Source of the DNA: Haliclystus octoradiatus
Lineage: Eukaryota; Cnidaria; Staurozoa; Stauromedusae; Haliclystidae
DNA: 64,000 nt
Direction of reading: 5' to 3'
NCBI GenBank assembly: GCA_916610825.1
Contig: OU744450.1
Location: 4,800,578-4,864,577, forward strand
How positions within the stretch are numbered: the stretch's first letter is position 1; the number at the start of each line of letters is the position of its first letter. The notes beneath the pieces are model-generated. The model was not told where the DNA came from, searched no databases, and worked only from the letters and a program-made list of their open reading frames with translations. A program made the translations under genes and the position numbers. This document shows, in pieces, positions 11,041 to 22,194 of the stretch.

Positions 11041-11053
11041 CTTCATAAATTAC

Positions 11054-11194
11054 CTTGGAATGTGATACCGGAGCATGTAAGAAGAGACTGAAGAGAGTTG
11101 ATCACCAGACCATGAATTGATGCACGCAATGATAATGGACCAGTTGATACCAACAAGGTAGTAATATGTAAGATATCAGCAAGATGATTGGAAA
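11054..11194 (-). CDS. NF1: NF1 exon 50
   Basis: 141 nt, 2 nt in, 1 nt out. VSTGPLSLRASIHGLVINSL matches human VATGPLSLRASTHGLVINII. Confidence 0.98.
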
Positions 11195-11788
11195 CTAAAC
11201 AACAAGAAACAATAGTAGAGGTCATTAAAAGCGTTGTACTGATACGTCTATAGTAACATTTACTTTATATCTTTTCAATCATCAAAACAAGCTTGTCTGA
11301 CCGAATTTTTTTTTTTATATAAATGGAAACATTGAATTTTATCCACAAAAGTTTGAAAAAAAACTTTCAACTATTATGATTGAGATTGAAACTTTTTTCC
11401 TTCAATAATTTCCTAACCTTTTGACAAAACTAGTTTTCACATTCAAATCTTTTGTCGGACCTTGCAGATTAGTACACTGTTTCACCATTAATATCCCAAT
11501 TTGCTTGATGTTAGCAATAGGGTGGACTTCTAAAAAATTGAAACTCAATATTTTTACCTTAACTTGTTGTGTTAAGTGCCTTGATTAAGTTGCTGGATTA
11601 CTTCGATAAACGGATAAGTATTTTTTGAGAAATAAGCATTTGAAGGAGAATGAAAGTTAAGTGACTTTATACTGTAAAAACTCCTATCACGACAAATGAG
11701 TGCGATAAGATCATCGCAACTATCGAGCATTTGTTCGTAACAACACGATTTTCAAATATTTAGTTTTTATTACCAATACCGGTATTAT

Positions 11789-11864
11789 ACTAGCCTGCGT
11801 CACAGACCAAAACATTTTGAGAACATTAGGTTCTCAAAATGTTTTGGTCTGTGACGCAGGTTAG
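11789..11864. repeat. Perfect hairpin with ends TAGCCTGCG
   Basis: About 37-bp arms (TAGCCTGCGTCACAGACCAA ...) around a short loop at 11828. The ends resemble the 3656-3983 element. Confidence 0.75.
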
Positions 11865-12093
11865 TATTATATAATATTCTAAATAATTTGGTATTTTCTC
11901 CAACATAAGTATCTATTCTTTTCAAAAATAAGTATCCTATGATGATCATAATATGATGTAAAAATCAGAGAATACTTTTTTAATATATAGGTGTGATGAA
12001 AATCTTTAACAAAAGTAGCCAACACAGAATATGAGCATTATTGCCAGTTGTATCTTAACTTATATATTAAACTTCAGAATAAGTTTATCATAC

Positions 12094-12211
12094 CATCTAA
12101 ACAGTCGTTGAATGACAACATTAGAAGGTATCTTGCTAATATTGCAATGTCATCCCACATCAAATGTTGTTCTAGAAATACTGTTGGCGAGACACATGTG
12201 CGAGCGATCAC
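12094..12211 (-). CDS. NF1: NF1 exon 49
   Basis: 118 nt, phase 0 in, 1 nt out. LEQHLMWDDIAILARYLLML differs from human by one conservative change. Confidence 0.98.
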
Positions 12212-12236
12212 CTGTTTGAAAGATAAGATATTCACA

Positions 12237-12660
12237 TACAGTCATAACTGTTATAGCGGTTACCTCTATACAGCAGCCATCTGTCTGTGTATTATAGCAA
12301 AAATGATTTTACAATTCAAACTAAATATCACAAATGAGAATTTCCAATTTGATCAGGGGTTTTTCCAAAACACTTCATAAACAAGAAAGTCATGTAAGTG
12401 CTTGCATAAGTTGTGCTAGTTATAGCAATTGGGGCCCATTTTCTTCCCTTCTCGAGTCACTTCAGGAAAAAACTCAAAGGCAAAAATCACTTGTCGCAGA
12501 GGCTTGTGATTCTTTTATGCCTTCTTGTTTTCTCCTTACATGAACTCTCGTGCGCCAAATATCAATAGCTCATTGGAAACTGTGTGCAAATAATAGTGGT
12601 CATTTTTGATATGTCTAAAACAATATTTTCTATCAACCCTGTGTATAAAGGTCACCACCT
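12237..12660 (-). mobile_element. TACAGT MITE, degenerate and split
   Basis: Left part 12237-12300 and right part 12575-12660 are separated by unrelated sequence. Confidence 0.5.
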
Positions 12661-12751
12661 CAGCATAGAATCCAGTCTTGATATTTCATTACATAGATTT
12701 AAAATATCTCTGGAATAGAACATATGAGAATATGTAATCGAAACAACATAC

Positions 12752-12871
12752 TGTGTGTAATCGATTGATGACCTTGCTTGATACTAATTTAACATTAACA
12801 GCGGCAAGGGCAACAGCAGTATCTGCCATTACTTCTGCTTTAACGGAACCCATCCCACCAGTTGCACTTGT
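12752..12871 (-). CDS. NF1: NF1 exon 48
   Basis: 120 nt, phase 0 on both sides. KAEVMADTAVALA and VKLVSSKVI are identical to human. Confidence 0.98.
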
Positions 12872-13025
12872 CTGTCAACAAAAAACACAGTAACATATCA
12901 TATTATCATCTAGTTCAAGTATCATATTACTAATACATAATTAGTATTTCATATAAAAAATTCCGCAATTAAATTTACCAATACTACTTATAAGTAAATA
13001 ATATTTGTTTAAATGTACCATCTGA

Positions 13026-13072
13026 CCGTCTCTAAGGATCGCAAATTAAATGTGAGAAACTCAGAGTTACGG
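13026..13072 (+). ncRNA. Degenerate hammerhead motif
   Basis: CCGU ... GAAAC ... ACGG and helix III ACU-CAG-AGU are recognisable, but the CUGANGA core is destroyed (CUCUAAGGA). Confidence 0.4.
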
Positions 13073-13289
13073 AAAAGTTGTTGTTTCGTTATAGTTTCCA
13101 TTTTCAAGTGTTACTGATAAATAATCGAATACAGTATTAAACAGGTGCTATACAATACACGTGCCTGTTTTTTGGTGGCTTATATGGCACCAAAAAACAC
13201 TGATCCAACTTACAGTCTACTGGTAAACTTAAGAAATTCTCCCTGTCTGCCTCTGCTATTGCTCACTAATGTCAGTCTATGTCTTTCTT

Positions 13290-13569
13290 AGGTCACATTG
13301 AGAAATTAAAGACGTATGCCCTTCAACCCTTGCATGACATCCTTAACCGGCAACCGAAGAAAAGGCGCCGGCAGGGCTATGGGCAAGTCGTATCTTTTCA
13401 TACTGTTTTGTATTGTGAATTGTCATATTTAAAAGTTTCTTTGTCAGCTATGTCTGACTGTGATTTGTATCGTTCTTTGTGTAGAAAATATATCAGGTGT
13501 AAGTGGGACGGCACATTCTTACAATGTGACTGTCTATCCCACTGCTATATGACAATTAATGAAGGATAG
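13290..13569 (+). repeat. Repeat with conserved open frame (copy 1)
   Basis: Encodes a ~95-residue frame containing YLKVSLSAMSDCDLYRSLC. Copies 2 (26885-27080, minus) and 3 (36425-36625, minus) encode the same core, with a frameshift in copy 2. I do not recognise the protein. Antisense to NF1, in three different introns. Confidence 0.6.
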
Positions 13570-13581
13570 AATTACACTAAC

Positions 13582-13668
13582 CCTGATGAAACAATCCAAA
13601 ACCACATCTAGTAATTCTGGAATGACACCAATGTTACCCCAAACCTTGGCTTGTATTGATGGGTAAAG
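13582..13668 (-). CDS. NF1: NF1 exon 47
   Basis: 87 nt, phase 0 on both sides. YPSIQAKVWGNIG and LLDVVLDCFI match human YPSIQAKIWGSLG and LLDVVLDSFI. A repeat with an antisense open frame ends 12 bp from its donor. Confidence 0.97.
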
Positions 13669-13882
13669 CTTTACAAAGAAAAACAAAAACAGATTATTAG
13701 TATCTAATTTATAGCTATCACATTAATTTTTATCACTATTCATTTCATCGTAAATAATTGTTTGTAGTACAGTAATGTCATATCAATTGTAACACATAAA
13801 TTTGCAAACTCTATTGTTTTGCTTAGAAACATTTTGAGTCTGCATGTAGGCTTAGAATGATTGTATCATATGATATTCCTAC

Positions 13883-13973
13883 CTGCCTCTCTTCAATGGT
13901 TAACACGATCAGACGGTCAAGAATTTGCACCATTTTTATTCGACTTGGATCATTACTGACAAACCGACAGAAT
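13883..13973 (-). CDS. NF1: NF1 exon 46
   Basis: 91 nt, 1 nt in, phase 0 out. VQILDRLIVLTIEERQ matches human TAILDKLITMTINEKQ. Confidence 0.95.
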
Positions 13974-14069
13974 CTAATTATAAAGATCATTAATAAATTA
14001 TTAAAATATATTACAAAGTCAGACGGTTCACAGCAAGTAGAATTGACTGCAGATCGAGTTTTTAGAGAT

Positions 14070-14372
14070 TTTTATTATTTAACCACAAACCGGGTAAACT
14101 AGTACAGTGAAACCAGTTACAACGGTCACCTCTACACAGAAGCCACCTGTATATAATGGTAACTCTTGTTCTAAAAAATAGCTGGCTGTTATATACAGGT
14201 TTCAATGTAGCTTTTTCTCAACAGGTGGTTGGCTGGTTGGTTAGTGTTTTGGAGCTTGTGTGAGTTTAGTAGGCAGATGCCCTTCCTGATGCCAATCAAT
14301 AGTGCTTCTGCCAGGGATTGAGCCCAATACCCTGCAGGCCTAGGTCCAATGCCTTAACTACCATACCATGGC
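14070..14372 (-). mobile_element. tRNA-headed SINE (GGAAGGGCATC type) split by a MITE
   Basis: Minus-strand SINE with the central block AGGAAGGGCATC shared with 19055-19273 and 25347-25560. A TACAGT MITE (14103-14209) is inserted in its tail. Confidence 0.75.
14103..14209 (-). mobile_element. TACAGT MITE inside a SINE
   Basis: Short copy with both ends, located in the SINE tail after ACAAACCGGGTAAACTAG. Confidence 0.75.
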
Positions 14373-14471
14373 CTTATTTCATTTTGTCGACATTCTATCC
14401 CATGATTAGTTTACGAAAAAAGACAATGTTAGGCTACTGATAAGCATTTATGATAATAAAAAAAAACTTAC

Positions 14472-14569
14472 TTAGTGAGATTTGGTAGCCATGGTGCCAT
14501 ATATTCTAAGCAAAGATGTTTCAATTCATAATCAGATTTAGAAAAACCATTAATGCATTCTTCAAGAAA
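14472..14569 (-). CDS. NF1: NF1 exon 45
   Basis: 98 nt, phase 0 in, 2 nt out. FLEECINGFSKS and LCLEYMAPWLPNL match human FLEECISGFSKS and LCLEYMTPWLSNL. Confidence 0.98.
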
Positions 14570-14699
14570 CTGAAATAAAAAATTTATGATTAAATAAATG
14601 CAAACGGTCCTTTACCATTACTGAAAATCAGTAATACTGATCTCAAATGTAAAACTGCCAATCAAATTTAATAGTTTTCATAGCAAATTGGAGGAGTCA

Positions 14700-15012
14700 C
14701 ATTATCTAAAGGAGTCACTCTTCTCGTAGAGAGCAATTACTGTAAATGCTGTTTGCTGATGTCAACCGCAGATCAAATTCCACAATTTTCATGGCAGATA
14801 GGTCTCGCTTGTGAATGCGTGAAAATGCGCCGAAGCTACTCACAATACAATTCCCCCCTGAACCATTCCCTCCACCATAATTAGATGGTACTTATTTGAC
14901 GTTTTTAGGTCAAAACAAGACTGAGTTGACCTTCGGAGGATGTGAACCAGTGTCAATCAAATATGATCAGATCAGAAGTTCAGTTGCTCTATCATCTGAG
15001 CTAATCCCTCTT
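14700..15012 (-). mobile_element. tRNA-headed SINE (GGATTAGCTCAGATG type)
   Basis: Minus strand. The tRNA-like head (GGATTAGCTCAGATG, then GGTTCACATCC) is followed by a ~230-bp body shared with 15395-15742, 27515-27862 and 40533-40825. Confidence 0.75.
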
Positions 15013-15143
15013 TGATTGTTTTGGATTGTCAAATACTTCATATTGTTTTAAATCAATAGAATACAATTATTGCACACTACAGAAGTGGTCATAATAGACA
15101 GGTGGACATTATAACAGGGTTTGATTGAAAATAGTTAACTTAC

Positions 15144-15229
15144 TTCTAATGTCATGTTTGGTTCTCTTTTTGCTAATTGCTCACTGATGCTTTTGATAAA
15201 CATTGTGTTATTGGCAGGGATACAAAGAC
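15144..15229 (-). CDS. NF1: NF1 exon 44
   Basis: 86 nt, 2 nt in, phase 0 out. LCIPANNTMFIKSISEQL matches human LCIPANNTLFIVSISKTL. Confidence 0.97.
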
Positions 15230-15394
15230 CTAAAGGATCAATAATAAATCATTGTAGAAACTGTTTTCATTCAAGAGATGTCATGTTTTGATTTAGTTAC
15301 TCTATAGAACCTCAATTCAATCTTTGAGAAAACTAATTGTACCTTGAATAATTCTGAATAAACAATGATAAATAATAAAGTAATGTACACGGTG

Positions 15395-15742
15395 TCGCCC
15401 TACCGAAGGCACCCGTACCACTCGTCCATTTTTAGATGAGTGGTTTTTTTCGCTGAGGGCAATGATTTTAAACGCTCTTTGTTGATCTCAGCCGCGACAC
15501 TGCAGATCAATTTCAACATATTTCATGGCAGATAGGTCTCGATTGTCAATGCGCAACGACGCACCGCAGCTACTCACAATGCAATTCTGGATCATTCCAT
15601 CCGCCATCTTCAGATGGTACTCATTTGATGTTTCAGATAAAGTCAAGGCTGAGTTGACCTTGGGGGCATTTGAACCACAGTCGATCGGATATGATCCGAT
15701 CTGAAGTTCGGTTGCTCTGCCATCTGAGCTAATCCTCCTAAA
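15395..15742 (-). mobile_element. tRNA-headed SINE (GGATTAGCTCAGATG type), best copy
   Basis: The head has A box TAGCTCAGATGG and B-like GGTTCAAATGCC. The body ends near GGGCGACACCGTGTACATT. A (ATG)13 run (15746-15784) abuts its head. Confidence 0.85.
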
Positions 15743-15744
15743 CA

Positions 15745-15785
<41 letters not shown>

Positions 15786-15801
15786 ACAAACAATTACATA
15801 C

Positions 15802-15919
15802 CCTTTGCTTCTAGTAATCTTTCTTCGACTCTCAGTCCAAATGTTGCTGTCAATGCACATAACAGATTATATGCAGCTAAACGAAGACTTGGATCTTTGC
15901 TACCAAGATTCAATAATGC
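15802..15919 (-). CDS. NF1: NF1 exon 43
   Basis: 118 nt, phase 0 in, 1 nt out. LRLAAYNLLCALTATFGL matches human LRSAAYNLLCALTCTFNL. A run of ATG triplets lies 18 bp past its donor. Confidence 0.97.
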
Positions 15920-16018
15920 CTAGTAACAGCAAGGATATATTATATAAATTGTACACTCTTTTCAAAGTCAAAGACTCGCTAATGTTCATGAACGATAAAT
16001 AAATAATGATTAACTAAC

Positions 16019-16087
16019 CATATTTAATACTGTTCCAGGCACATCTTTTGGTCGAATCTTTTTACTATTTGAATCATGATCTTTATT
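16019..16087 (-). CDS. NF1: NF1 exon 42
   Basis: 69 nt, phase 0 on both sides. KKIRPKDVPGTVLNM matches human TKIRPKDVPGTLLNI. Confidence 0.97.
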
Positions 16088-16330
16088 CTACAACGGAAGA
16101 AATCAACAAAATAGCTCGTCATTTATTTGAACTTATAAATGTCCAGTCTCTCTGTCAGTGCTGTTCAAATGCTAAGATTTCCAGAACTGATTACGACTTT
16201 CTGCAATTCAATGTTAAATCTTGCCAAGCCTATCACTGGCATGCTTCCTATAATATCTATGCATCATATGTGTTTGTGGGAACCATTAACTAATATCAAC
16301 ATCTTGACGTATAAAATAACAAAATATTAC

Positions 16331-16465
16331 CGGCTGTGAAAGCTTCCATCTTGCTTGGATATGAAGCACTGCTTGAGCAATTTCCTCCGCTGAACTGGTG
16401 ATAAATTTCAAATTTGGTGTTCCAGTAGAAAATCGAAGTTCGAGCAGATCATCTTGAACAGTAGC
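16331..16465 (-). CDS. NF1: NF1 exon 41 (PH-like)
   Basis: 135 nt, phase 0 on both sides. AVLHIQARWKLSQP matches human SIIHIRTRWELSQP. Confidence 0.96.
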
Positions 16466-17093
16466 CTGAATAAAATTGATAATTAAAAGTTTAAAACATG
16501 TTGAATCATTGAACATGATTTGACTGGAATGGCAAGAAAGGTATCATAATGAAGTGTACATGAGCAGCAGCCAAACTCAAACTCTGACTCTGGCAGAAGT
16601 ATGCATATCTCAACAGTAGCCAGGTTAGAGTGTCTTGTAGGAGCATGAGATAGATTTTGAGTCCAAGATAAAGTCCTTTTAATTCCCTAATAGGCACTGT
16701 ATAGTTGAAAATTGTCAGCATATTCCACCAACTTAGAGGTACGCTTTTGTGCATTTCTTATGCATGAGACTAGAGTCAGTCAAAAGAGAGGAAACCCCTT
16801 AAAGACTGCTGAAACAATAGAAAACAGTGCTGCTTTTAGATGAATTTTCTTTGTTTCAAAGCTTTAAAATAATGGGAAATAAGCTTTTCTGAGGACTCTC
16901 TCCTATCTGTTTCTGAGTTAATTGAATTTTAGGTTGCTGAATTAGATTTGATTTCCAGGTATTTTACAGGAGTTTGTCTGAAATATTTTGTTGCCAGAGT
17001 CAGCGTCAAGTGCTTCTATCAAGACTTTTTTCGATTTAAAGTTACACCTCTGAGTAAATCATGAACTCATCATTTTATCTGGTAATTACATAC

Positions 17094-17195
17094 CCCTTCA
17101 ATTTCTGTTGCGTAATATACATCATTGATAAGAACAGAGTAACCCAGTATCTTTGTACGTTCACATGCTTGTATCTGTACATTATTTGGACCGAG
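17094..17195 (-). CDS. NF1: NF1 exon 40 (PH-like)
   Basis: 102 nt, phase 0 on both sides. ERTKILGYSVLINDVYYATE matches human ERTKVLGQSVFLNDIYYASE. Confidence 0.97.
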
Positions 17196-18044
17196 CTAAA
17201 AACAATAACAAAAACATTAATATAATAATTTATTTGTTCACTTTAACTTGCATTCTACCACATGGTATATCGAATACAGCAGTTACAAAATTGGCACGTT
17301 TTACAGAATTGGGAGATAGAAAGACATCAAAAGGTGTCAAAGGTTGAACAATATTAATATATCGGTAACCAAATTAAATCAAATGATTTGACCCTCGGGG
17401 GTTGGTTATCATGAAAAAGGCACTTTCAATGCATATCAGCAGTACGTAAGATTGAAAACAAAGAGTCACAATATGATTACCAGTACTATAAAATGTGTAA
17501 ACCTATTATTTACCCTTAAAAAACATGCATTCCATTTGTTAAATACTTTCTGTCCACTGTAAATCTAAAACAGAGGAAACAATTATGTTATAGTAATGTT
17601 CATTAAAACATCTCCAGAGTTTGTTTTGGACCCGCTAGAAAACCTTTTACCACCCCAAGCACCAGCCACACTGACAATCATTGGAAATTACTGATTAGAT
17701 TATAAAATTACAGTAGCTGTTTAAACAACAACGGAAATTAATTAAGGAGTTAGTACGAGGGAAGGAAGATTAGCATCTTGGCTATTTCTAAACCGACAAG
17801 GCATGGTTGTGGCTAGACAAGCTCAGACTAGAAAATATACTGGCTAGAAAGCACCGGTAGCAAAACGGTCGTAAATGCGTGGCTAGCTAGCAAATTATAA
17901 TCAAGAATAAATTAGATGAAACCTGACCTTCCACCTAATTTGATTTCTATGTGATTGGCTTCCTTATAAGGTCATCATGTGCACACGCCACATCGACAAG
18001 TGTTGATTGCATGCAAAGCGGATTTGTAGGCATGCTATCTGACC

Positions 18045-18328
18045 CAGAGCCATATATTTACAAGAGTTGGGACACACTTTCATGTGCCGCTATTGTCTCC
18101 AATTCGACAGATGCCAGTCACATGATTTTTGGACGCCATCTTTGTTCTTTCGGAAACAGGTTCTTAATCAAATCAAGTGAAACGCGCGAAAAAATACAAT
18201 ACAATATGGCTAAATAAAAACACACAACATTCTCCTGCACATGCGCACTGGTAAAACCGTTCTCTGGTCCAGGAAAAATGAAACAAAAATGGAATTAGTG
18301 TCCCAACTCTTGTAAATAGATGGCTCTG
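18045..18328. mobile_element. hAT-type MITE (CAGAGCC family), intact
   Basis: 284 bp, ends CAGAGCCATATATTTACAAG / CTTGTAAATAGATGGCTCTG. Exact 8-bp target duplication ATCTGACC (18037-18044 and 18329-18336). Confidence 0.9.
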
Positions 18329-18480
18329 ATCTGACCCTAGATATTGAAACCCAGGCCTCTTAATGCAGTTTATGTGCCCTAGGGAATTGACTACTTGTTG
18401 ATCATCTGATCATTCAGCCTGATTAAAAGTAGCTGCTGAAAAATCAACAGAAAATCAATAACAACAAATATTTTCCTAAC

Positions 18481-18591
18481 CTTGATGTCATCTTCTAATG
18501 TTGTTGTTGAGCTTGGTAGATGCAAAGCACTCGGCTCAATGTAATCGTTGAACTTATTTAAATTGTCAATTGGAATGATATAATCTTGATT
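18481..18591 (-). CDS. NF1: NF1 exon 39 (divergent Sec14 segment)
   Basis: 111 nt, phase 0 on both sides. It takes the place of the human [20 protein letters not shown] stretch with almost no identity. The ending SSTTTLEDDIK fits human ATLALEEDLKV. Frame and splice sites support it. Confidence 0.82.
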
Positions 18592-19054
18592 CTGAAATTG
18601 TAAATATTAAAAAATAAATAGAAATTATTTGAAGAAGTCTTGTTCTGTAGCATATCGCCCAATTGCACCTTTTGAGTACAGTTTAACCAGCATAATTCAA
18701 TTCAGATAGTAGAATTAAACTTCTTTATATTTGAAACCCTGTATATGAAATCCTAAATGCTATGATGTGGTCCAATTCTTGTTAAATAATTGGGATAATT
18801 GTAAATTCAAAAACTTTTTGTCCAACCTGTTTTGACCCAGCCATCATGGCAGAATCAATTAAGTATTCGTTTTCTGAGCAATCACACTGTTATGTATCTG
18901 ACAAAAGTGGGGATCTTGGGATCACAGATCCTGGCATGCTAGATCGAATTCAGAAGAACATTGATATTTTACTGATATTTAGGACAGTCCTCAACAAAAC
19001 CAGCAAATGTTTTAGGATTCCAGGATAAATACTTTTCAGTCACTGGTCTGCAAT

Positions 19055-19273
19055 TAAAAAAGCCATTTTTTGAATTTTATTTCGTCATTTTACAACAAAC
19101 TGGGTAAGCTTGTACCTTTTTTCACCATGGTGGCTGGTTAACTGATTAGTATTTTTGAAGCATGTGCGAGTTTAATGGCCGGATGCCCTTCCTGACGCCA
19201 ACCAATAATGCTTCTGCCAGGAATCGAAACCTTATGCAATGATTATAGGGTGACTGCTTTAGGCATGTGGCCA
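19055..19273 (-). mobile_element. tRNA-headed SINE (GGAAGGGCATC type)
   Basis: Body GTCAGGAAGGGCATCCGGCC on the minus strand; tRNA-like head decayed. Confidence 0.75.
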
Positions 19274-19362
19274 CTATTCAGAATTGCTTTGCTGCACTAG
19301 AATATCATATTATACTGTATCATCTGATATAGTCTACCGGTATGTGTTATTACATAACATAC

Positions 19363-19500
19363 CTTGAATGGATTCAAAAATCTTTCATTGGCTTTAACAT
19401 ACTGTCGAAAGTATGTACCACAATTGAATAAATACATACACACTAACGAATTCATTAAATTCTTTGGAAATATATGGAAAGCCTTTGATATCGTTTCTGA
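19363..19500 (-). CDS. NF1: NF1 exon 38 (CRAL-TRIO, divergent)
   Basis: 138 nt, phase 0 on both sides. YLFNCGTYFRQYVKANERFL aligns with human [20 protein letters not shown]. Otherwise well diverged. Confidence 0.88.
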
Positions 19501-19991
19501 CTGTAAACAAAAATCATCATCATTATCATTACCAGCATAATTTTACTCAGGAAATGTAAATGTAACTTTCCTAGTAAAGTCTAAAGGAGGTTTGGAACAG
19601 TAGACACCATTCTGAAATAAAAATAACGCCACGCTTTTTATTTTTCAAACAATGTGGCAGATTAATAGGAAACTTGGTTATTAATACACGATGGAAAATA
19701 AATTAAGATACGGTATATATTTTTATCAAATGTCAACATTTCTGCAGTATAAAATTTACTGTAAGATCCAAAATCATTTTTTGCAATAACTCAAAAAATA
19801 ATCTGGGCACCCTCATTTTTTTTCATCATCACCTTTGAAGTAAACTTTTACATCAATACCGTAAATTCAAAAAAAAATTCCACAGAAGGAAAATTTTGGC
19901 TGTACTGTTCCAGACCTCCTTAAATGTAACATGGAAATGCGCTTAAATGTCTTTATCGGTAATAAACTTCTTACTGCTACTACATACTTAC

Positions 19992-20115
19992 CCGTAGTCC
20001 ATTCTCTGTATGCGTATGTGATAGATCAACCACTAGTTCCCATTGCTGATCCAATGATGTTGATAACGTCGAAAGAAAATGATAGATCAGAATTTCATCA
20101 TTAATTTGATCTTTC
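19992..20115 (-). CDS. NF1: NF1 exon 37 (CRAL-TRIO)
   Basis: 124 nt, 1 nt in, phase 0 out. ILIYHFLSTL and WELVVDLSHT match human LLIYHVLLTL and YEIVVDLTHT. Confidence 0.94.
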
Positions 20116-20241
20116 CTAGAAAAACAAACACACAATTTGTAGAACTGAGATAAATTTTTTTTTGTTGATAAAATGGCACACTACATTTGATTTTTGTATT
20201 AATTAATAAGCTTCAAATAAAGGCAGAAGAATATGACTTAC

Positions 20242-20297
20242 TTGAAACGCCTTGCAATGTAATAAAACACAGGATTTCCTGCCTTTGATCGCCCTTC
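20242..20297 (-). CDS. NF1: NF1 exon 36 (CRAL-TRIO)
   Basis: 56 nt, phase 0 in, 2 nt out. KAGNPVFYYIARRF matches human KAGNPIFYYVARRF. Confidence 0.97.
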
Positions 20298-20326
20298 CTG
20301 AAATGCACAACAACGTATCAATAAAT

Positions 20327-20568
20327 GTCACTGCGAAAAAAAGTTCATGAGTTCATGAAAATGAAATTGCCCACAAGTTCATGAACTGTTTATGGACTTT
20401 CAGGCAATTTCACATTCATGAACCAGTGCAAAAAACCGATTCATGAAGCGTTCATGAGCTTATTGTGATTGTTCATGAACATTTCATGAACTGTTTATGA
20501 ACCCAGAAAAAATTGTTCATGAAGTTCAGAAACTGTTTATGAACTCATGGAGTTTTTTTGGCGGGGTT
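20327..20568. mobile_element. TTCATGAAC-rich MITE
   Basis: Many TTCATGA words, ends CTGCGAAAAAA / TTTTTTTGGCGGGG. Related copies at 29789-29913, 44126-44229, 53389-53502 and an old one at 38175-38413. Confidence 0.7.
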
Positions 20569-20652
20569 CAGATTAATGATCCAATAAGTAACCTGCTATA
20601 ATCTTCAAAGGCAATCCAAAGTAACGAAAATAAGCATAGATGCAATCATTAC

Positions 20653-20764
20653 CTGATAAAACAGTTGCAATGATTTTAATCCTTTTAAATCTTCCTGATT
20701 CTGACCAGCATATTTTGCCATGAATTCTTCAAATTTTGATCCTATTACATTTTCTTGGCCAGCA
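20653..20764 (-). CDS. NF1: NF1 exon 35 (leads into CRAL-TRIO domain)
   Basis: 112 nt, 1 nt in, phase 0 out. SKFEEFMAKYAGQ matches human SKFEEFMTRHQVH. Confidence 0.95.
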
Positions 20765-21754
20765 CTATAAAGTAGAATAAGAGCTTCTAATTTGCAAACG
20801 TATACTTTGAGATTTAAAAGTATTGAAATTAGTAAAAAGTTAGTTAAAAGTACCGAATATAAATCATTATTAATTCAGTACAAGTTCAGTAACCTTGTCT
20901 TTTTCAGTACATTTATAGTCATTTTCCAGTATTTTCAAATCCTATACTGTGTTATTGGTCACTTGTACAATGAAGGTGATTTACTTAAGCAGAGAAATGT
21001 CTATGAACATGTTCATTAGTATATCAACTGGCACATACAAAAAGAAAACATTTACAAAGAAACCTTCACCTGTTGGCATAGCATAATAAATAGCATAGCA
21101 CCTTACACTACGAATGTTGGATATATTGAACCGCTACTGAAAACATACTGGAATGGTATTGGATACTGAAACCATACCGAAATTCACCAGACACTTAAAT
21201 CTATCATTCTACTCATTCTACTGAAAAACTATTCTAAAATATCACGAAGGTTTTCTGCGATCTGATTGGTCGAAAGAGCGTGCATGAAATCCTAGGGTAA
21301 AACATGGCTCCGAAAACCGGGAAAACCGCAAGCTTCAAAAAGTTTGATTTGTGATAAAATACAGAATTTATAACACTTTGATAACAATCCAATCAATATC
21401 TCAACAATGGCTACGATTTACAAAACAACATTTAGCTCAAGATGTTTTTATTTATTGAAAAGCGTGGTAAATGAGTTATTGGTCGTGTAACATGCAAAAT
21501 AAAAACACAGAATGAAAGACAATTATAGGCTACGCTAATTCAAGGTAAACCTAAAATTTAAATAACAATTAGTGAATTAATTTGCTAAAGAACTATTGTA
21601 CCACTTATATTACAGACGTTCTTGTATATGCCTTTCTTTATTCGACAAAATCTATCTTGTTGTTGGATTCTTGGTTTATGAATTGAAATTGAATTTTAAA
21701 TTGTGATTTCGTGAATTGAGAATTCGCCCTCGAATGAGATCCCGACGTATGTTT

Positions 21755-21960
21755 TATTTTAGAAAAGGGTTACCACACGCTTGCAAATGTTTGTATTCAT
21801 ATTTACTAAACTCGAAAAAGTTGGGAGACACTCAGGAAGCTAAAAATCACTCGCTCGGAGCTCGTGATTTTTTAGCGCTTCACTCGTGTCTCCCAACTTT
21901 TTCTCGTTTAGTAAATATGAATACAAACATGGCAAGTGTGCGGTAACCCTTTACTGAAAC
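21755..21960. mobile_element. Fold-back element with ~95-bp arms
   Basis: AGGGTTACCACACGCTTGC ... GGCAAGTGTGCGGTAACCCT are the outer ends. The arms pair with few mismatches around 21857. Confidence 0.8.
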
Positions 21961-22095
21961 ACACTTTAAAATTTGATAGCTCCTGATCGAAAAGTGCCCA
22001 ATTCAGTAGCCTATTCATTAAGTTAAGTTTTCAATGTTTTCAGTGTAATAATAATAGAAAATCCCCATTTTGACATCATGATTACAAGTACTTAC

Positions 22096-22194
22096 TCTTT
22101 TTGCAATTTCACATGTTGGCTATCAGGTGGTCCCAGATGAGCAAGAAGTGTAGCCATCTTTTCAAAAGGTGCTCTGCCAACAGTTTTATAATCT
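22096..22194 (-). CDS. NF1: NF1 exon 34
   Basis: 99 nt, 1 nt in, 2 nt out. PFEKMATLLAHLGPP matches human PFDKMATLLAYLGPP. Confidence 0.97.

Noticed and set aside
12048-12380. 110-codon plus-strand open frame
   Set aside because: Antisense shadow of NF1 exon 49 plus a MITE fragment.
15745-16002. Open frame beginning with a run of Met
   Set aside because: It is the (ATG)13 microsatellite read through NF1 exon 43 on the wrong strand.
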